A stretch of 59,356 bases of DNA, taken from assembly GCA_030592655.1 (NCBI GenBank), contig JAUVIQ010000001.1, positions 1-59,356 on the forward strand. The letters are read 5' to 3'. The DNA comes from Planctomycetales bacterium (GTDB lineage Bacteria > Planctomycetota > Phycisphaerae > SM23-33). A program made the position numbers and the translations under genes. Of this stretch, positions 56,277 through 59,356 are shown one piece after another (the stretch's first letter is position 1; each line of letters begins with the position of its first letter). The notes beneath the pieces are model-generated. The model ran no database searches, was not told the origin of the DNA, and saw only the letters and a program-made list of their open reading frames with translations.

Positions 56277-57725
56277 TTATCTGATTTTTTTCAGCAGTTT
56301 TTTTGCATCACGTGCATACCGGGAGTCTTTGTGGTTCTCGACGATGTCCGTCAGGATGGCCTTGGCCTTTTCCTTCATACCTGCAGACAGATATGACTTC
56401 GCCATTCCAAGTTTCCCACGGGCCGGGTCCGAATCGTCCGGGGAAGACTTCTTCACGACCGGATCGACTTTGGGTTTCGGGTTTTTGACGGTCGGTTTGG
56501 GTGGTTTGGGGGCGACCTTAATGCAGACGAGTTCGCCCTGGTGGCTTCGGCAGAATACCCGCCCGCCGGAAAGGACCGGAACGGTCCAGCAGGTGCCCGA
56601 AAGCGCCTTGACGCGGGCCAGTTCCTTGTAGCCGGCCGGTGAAGGCTCTGCGACGACCAGCGTCCCACGCGCCTCCATGATAACCATCTTCCCACCGGCG
56701 ATCATAAGCGAACTTTGTCGCCCGAAGCCCCTTTGCGACCACTTGACCTTGCCGGTGGCGAAGTCCAGGCACTTGAACCGATTCGACCAGTCGAATCCGT
56801 AAAGGTGCCCCTTCCACAGCACGCAACTGTTGAAATGATTGGCCATCCTCTTGTGCTGCCAGAGGACGGTAAGTTTTTTGCCTTCGATCTTCAGCAGCGC
56901 GCAACCGTGGCCGTAGCCTGAGGATATGAAGACCTTATCGCCCGATATAATCGGGTCGGCGGCGTTGACGTTGGAGCCGGTTTTCCAGTGATGCCTGCAA
57001 ATGTTGTTTCCTTTCGCCGGGTCCACTATTTCAAGCGTCTTTTCAGCAAAGATGGCTACGCACTTTCGCTTGCCCAGCTCGAACGGTACGGGTGTTGCGT
57101 AACCGGACTTTCCGGAGCCGCTCTTCCAGGCGATTTCTCCGGCGCCTTTATCCAGCGCCACGCCGGCGGAACCGACGTTCAGTATCAACAGTTTACCGAA
57201 TACCAGAGGCGAACCGGAAAACCCCCATCCGGGAGGTCTGGCGTTGAGCTTCTTCTTCCAGCGTTCGGTCCCCGACTTGGCATCGAGACAGAATACGTGT
57301 CCTTCCCGGCTTAGGGTATAGACGTTTTTACTATCGACCGTCGGGGTCGCACGCGGACCTTTATAATCTTTGGCGGGCTTGCAGGTGTAGGTGTGTTTCC
57401 ATATCTCCTCGCCCGTGTCGGCGTTCAGGCACCAGATGGTGTCGGTTTTACCGTCGTTTCCCATCGTATAGACGCGGTCGCCGACGACTGCTACCGAAGA
57501 GTAACCCACGCCGACGGATTTTTTCCAGAGTTGCTTCGTACCGTTTTTCAGCCAGTGCTCCAGCCAGCCCTTCTCGTCGGAGATACCGTTATGATCAGGC
57601 CCGCGCCAGTTGGGCCAATCGGCAGCCTCGGCCCGGCCCGCCGTCAGAAGCACAAGCGTAACCGTCGCTGCGACAATCGCCACTGCCGTCAAAAGACGTC
57701 TGCCTGTAAATGTGGAAAAATCCAT
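56277..57725 (-). CDS. exported PQQ-like propeller protein with TPR-like tail
   Basis: A 482-residue secreted protein with a signal (AIVAATVTLVLLTAGRAEA) and the family opening DWPNWRGPDHNGISDEKGW. Blades include IWCLNADTGEEIWKHTYTCK, VFCLDAKSGTERWKKKL and FKCLDFATGKVKWSQRGFGR. After a Pro/Lys-rich linker, the tail GKLGMAKSYLSAGMKEKAKA and ILTDIVENHKDSRYARDAKK looks like one or two TPR helices. GGGAGGAA lies about 9 bp before ATG 57725. It is 12 bp upstream of the next propeller gene. The ligand is unknown. Confidence 0.86.
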   Translation of the reverse strand: MDFSTFTGRRLLTAVAIVAATVTLVLLTAGRAEAADWPNWRGPDHNGISDEKGWLEHWLKNGTKQLWKKSVGVGYSSVAVVGDRVYTMGNDGKTDTIWCLNADTGEEIWKHTYTCKPAKDYKGPRATPTVDSKNVYTLSREGHVFCLDAKSGTERWKKKLNARPPGWGFSGSPLVFGKLLILNVGSAGVALDKGAGEIAWKSGSGKSGYATPVPFELGKRKCVAIFAEKTLEIVDPAKGNNICRHHWKTGSNVNAADPIISGDKVFISSGYGHGCALLKIEGKKLTVLWQHKRMANHFNSCVLWKGHLYGFDWSNRFKCLDFATGKVKWSQRGFGRQSSLMIAGGKMVIMEARGTLVVAEPSPAGYKELARVKALSGTCWTVPVLSGGRVFCRSHQGELVCIKVAPKPPKPTVKNPKPKVDPVVKKSSPDDSDPARGKLGMAKSYLSAGMKEKAKAILTDIVENHKDSRYARDAKKLLKKIR

Positions 57726-57830
57726 TTTCGGCGTTCCTCCCATATAAAATGTCCGGAACTTGCCCAAAACTACCAATTCAACATATATAACCCACTCATT
57801 ACGGCGAAGGTGCGGTTTTTTTGTATTTTC

Positions 57831-57860
57831 AAAGCCGATGGATAGCTATCCATCGGCTTT
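57831..57860. repeat. 30-bp perfect palindrome
   Basis: AAAGCCGATGGATAG followed by its exact complement, in the spacer 17 bp past the DUF502 stop codon. No T-run follows on the minus strand, so it is not a standard terminator for that gene, though the stem could still act as a 3' end or a protein-binding site. Confidence 0.85.
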
Positions 57861-57876
57861 AGACGTCCGGCGTGGG

Positions 57877-58476
57877 TTACTTTTTGTCGGTGGTTTTTCC
57901 GGTCGATGCCCCGGCGATAGCGGCTACCTTCATCACCTCCTCGACACTCATATCGATCGGTTCGACAGATTCAGGATCCACATAAACCGTAGGCCCGCCG
58001 ATCATGTAACTCATAGGCAAATAGACCGCTACCTTGTCGGAACCTTCGGTTGCGACGGGGTTTGTGGAGGTTCGAATTCCCAGTAAGTCTATTTCCGTTC
58101 CGGGGACGCGATATCGAACGGCCTGGCCTGTCTTGCTCGCGTCGCCGCCGAAGAGGCTCAATATGTCACGCACCGATTCGTAGATGCTCTTGACTCCCGG
58201 CAGACGCGAAAATATCCGATCAATAAGCCCCAGCATCCAGCGAAACCCCCACAGGCGCGTCAGGAGGCCTATGAAATATATGCCAACAATGGCTAATATT
58301 ACCCCGAGTCCGCTGAACCACCAGTCCTCGACGCCTGACTTGGGAGACACCGCCTTGACGCTGCTTTTGACCAACCCGTCTATTGCGCCGCCCACCCACA
58401 AAATAACCCAGACCGTAACGATTAACGGCACTACGACCATTACACCGGCAAGGAATATCCCAAGTTGCTTTTTCAT
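57877..58476 (-). CDS. DUF502 membrane protein
   Basis: A 199-residue protein with two N-terminal helices (IFLAGVMVVVPLIVTVWVIL and FSGLGVILAIVGIYFIGLL) and then the DUF502 body: IDRIFSRLPGVKSIYESVRD and ILSLFGGDASKTGQAVRYRV, followed by VAVYLPMSYMIGGPTVYVDP. The family is found in many bacteria and plants (COV-like) and its function is not established. Its C-terminal region has SVEPIDMSVEEVMK. No partner is obvious, though the STAS gene lies next upstream. Confidence 0.9.
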   Translation of the reverse strand: MKKQLGIFLAGVMVVVPLIVTVWVILWVGGAIDGLVKSSVKAVSPKSGVEDWWFSGLGVILAIVGIYFIGLLTRLWGFRWMLGLIDRIFSRLPGVKSIYESVRDILSLFGGDASKTGQAVRYRVPGTEIDLLGIRTSTNPVATEGSDKVAVYLPMSYMIGGPTVYVDPESVEPIDMSVEEVMKVAAIAGASTGKTTDKK

Positions 58477-58492
58477 CGTAATGCCTCTATTC

Positions 58493-58555
58493 CACGAATT
58501 ACACGAATTATTTTTTGTATTCGCATCATTCGCGTTGATTCGCGCGAATTCGCGT
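58493..58555. repeat. 9-bp period repeats
   Basis: CACGAATTA twice (58493-58510), then after a T-run a series ATTCGCATC, ATTCGCGTT, GATTCGCGC, GAATTCGCG (58519-58554). These arrays fill the DUF502-STAS spacer, and the two halves are partly complementary. Confidence 0.75.
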
Positions 58556-58559
58556 TCTC

Positions 58560-58925
58560 TTACGTCGTATAGACCCCGAAACTGTTCAGGGCCTCCTCTT
58601 CGTCCTCGTAGAACTTGAACAACTTATCCAGGTGCGTGATCTTGAAGGGTTTTTTCAGGTCGGGCTTGAGGCTGCAAATAGCGACCTGCCCCTTGATGGT
58701 CTGGGCCTTCTTCTGAAGGCTTATCAGCACGCCCAGAAGGGATGAGGAAAGAAACCTGACCCGTGAGAAGTCCAGCAGGATTTTTCGCTGTGCCCGTTCA
58801 TCGACGAGTTCGTAGAGTTGCCGTCCGATGGCCTCGATTGCCTGGGCGTCCAGGATCGACGCTTCTCTGAAATTTGCGACCACCACGCCGCCGATATTCT
58901 GCACGACAAGTTGCGCCTCTGCCAT
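58560..58925 (-). CDS. STAS-domain anti-sigma factor antagonist-like protein
   Basis: A 121-residue STAS protein. The fold is visible as VVANFREASILDAQAIEAIG, KILLDFSRVRFLSSSLLGVL and the phosphorylation-site Ser in LSSSLLG, then KGQVAICSLKPDLKKPFKIT and LFKFYEDEEEALNSF. Proteins of this kind are phosphorylated by an HPK/RsbW-like kinase and release a sigma factor or regulate other partners. No kinase or sigma factor is in the window. ATG 58925 starts a normal-length domain. Confidence 0.93.
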   Translation of the reverse strand: MAEAQLVVQNIGGVVVANFREASILDAQAIEAIGRQLYELVDERAQRKILLDFSRVRFLSSSLLGVLISLQKKAQTIKGQVAICSLKPDLKKPFKITHLDKLFKFYEDEEEALNSFGVYTT

Positions 58926-59227
58926 ATCAGGTACTCCTGTTTAGAGACTGTTCTGGGCACTGTCTGAAAAGTCAGACATCGCCTCAAAGCATTCAGCATT
59001 CAGCAATCAGCAATCAGCAGTCAGCAGTCAGCAAAAACCCAATAAACAAATGGCCTGAACGCTGACGGCTGAACGCTCATTTAGCATTCAGCATTCAGGT
59101 GCAGGCCTTGTTTCTTTTCTTTATCTTTTGCTGACAGCCGAACGCTGACGGCTGAACGCTTTTTCTCCTGACCGCTGAATGCCTGTCTGAAATAGTTTTC
59201 AGACAGAACCTAATAACCGCCCTTATT
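58926..59227. repeat. heptamer arrays and hairpins in a gene-free spacer
   Basis: No gene is evident in this stretch. Six 7-bp units AGCATTC, AGCATTC, AGCAATC, AGCAATC, AGCAGTC, AGCAGTC occupy 58988-59029. Further units GCTGACG, GCTGAAC and AGCATTC lie at 59054-59096 and 59130-59157. A hairpin TGTCTGA/TCAGACA is at 58961-58978 and a larger one CTGTCTGAAA/TTTCAGACAG at 59183-59206, so the arrays are bracketed by the same TGTCTGA palindrome. Confidence 0.85.
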
Positions 59228-59317
59228 ATGCTCCGTCCCGGCAAGCCTGACAAGACCAAATGGGCAATTGAAAAAAACTGCGATACGTTTTTTGTTCCGG
59301 CTGAATATGAATTGTAA
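59228..59317 (+). CDS. possible short peptide or gene fragment
   Basis: A 29-residue frame from ATG to TAA, LRPGKPDKTKWAIEKNCDTF and FVPAEYEL, with protein-like composition but no ribosome binding site and no recognised family. It may be a 3' relic of a lost gene. The remaining 39 bp to the window end show nothing I can name. Confidence 0.25.
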   Translation: MLRPGKPDKTKWAIEKNCDTFFVPAEYEL

Positions 59318-59356
59318 GGTGCCGGTGGAACCAGAACTTCCCGCCCCGGCGAGTGC

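Noticed and set aside
42218..57725. PQQ-dependent alcohol dehydrogenases
   Set aside because: Propeller repeats are present, but there is no evident PQQ/Ca2+ site or cytochrome domain, so these are PQQ-like propellers only.
57831..57860. Intrinsic terminator
   Set aside because: The stem is followed by an A-rich, not T-rich, sequence on the relevant strand.
58988..59157. CRISPR array
   Set aside because: Seven-bp units in direct contact; no spacer-repeat structure.

Overview
The window looks like a chromosomal segment of an anaerobic or facultative member of the Planctomycetota (Phycisphaerae-like) or a close PVC-group relative. The reasons are the many PQQ-like beta-propeller proteins with a WPxFRGP-type opening, a PEP-CTERM protein with a C-type lectin domain, a TIGR03790-type protein, a prepilin-type protein of the planctomycete kind, and Gram-negative envelope features (lipobox, outer-membrane barrel, Tat signals). 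This is inferred from family content; no rRNA or tRNA gene was recognised.

Left part (1-10.4 kb): the end of a WD40-like protein, a degenerate ZIP transporter, accA, tyrA, a repeat-rich spacer, two divergent toxin-antitoxin operons (vapBC leftward, hicAB rightward) with near-consensus promoters and palindromic operators, a nested palindromic element, three small unknown or membrane proteins, gyrB with an in-frame Gly-Asn repeat, and an ORF6N relic followed by a 13-C tract.

Middle part (10.5-38.9 kb): a large PD-(D/E)XK/SEC-C protein, a PduO-type cobalamin adenosyltransferase, a CHASE2-adenylate cyclase next to a FecR/lipoprotein/porin-like operon, a HEAT-repeat protein, a DUF2283 protein, a Gfo/Idh oxidoreductase-fumC-thioredoxin/TPR operon, a PEP-CTERM protein with a likely papain-fold protease domain, a VanZ-like membrane protein, a TIGR03790 protein, an AT-richer type II restriction-modification pair abutting a GHMP kinase, a second hicAB, an internally deleted PHP-domain gene, a glycogen debranching enzyme, and an unknown membrane protein.

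Right part (38.9-59.4 kb) is the most interesting. Eleven leftward genes (38881-54015) are mostly joined by 4-8 bp overlaps. They encode a soluble NADH-oxidising module (NuoG-like and fused NuoE-NuoF), a NapG/NapH-like pair (Tat-exported ferredoxin and polytopic membrane Fe-S protein), a second small Tat-signal protein, four propeller proteins anchored in or exported across the membrane, and a LolD/FtsX-type ABC transporter. No recognisable terminal catalytic subunit is present. Upstream lie a prepilin-type protein and two more propeller proteins. I propose an uncharacterised electron conduit from NADH to the membrane or periplasm with its own export or assembly machinery.

Spacers carry two kinds of repeated DNA. 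One is palindromic elements, including a 113/114-bp element present twice, once in frame inside the ABC permease gene. The other is short-period arrays with units of 7, 8, 9 or 10 bp, reminiscent of the STRR repeats known from cyanobacteria. Their unit sequence differs from site to site.
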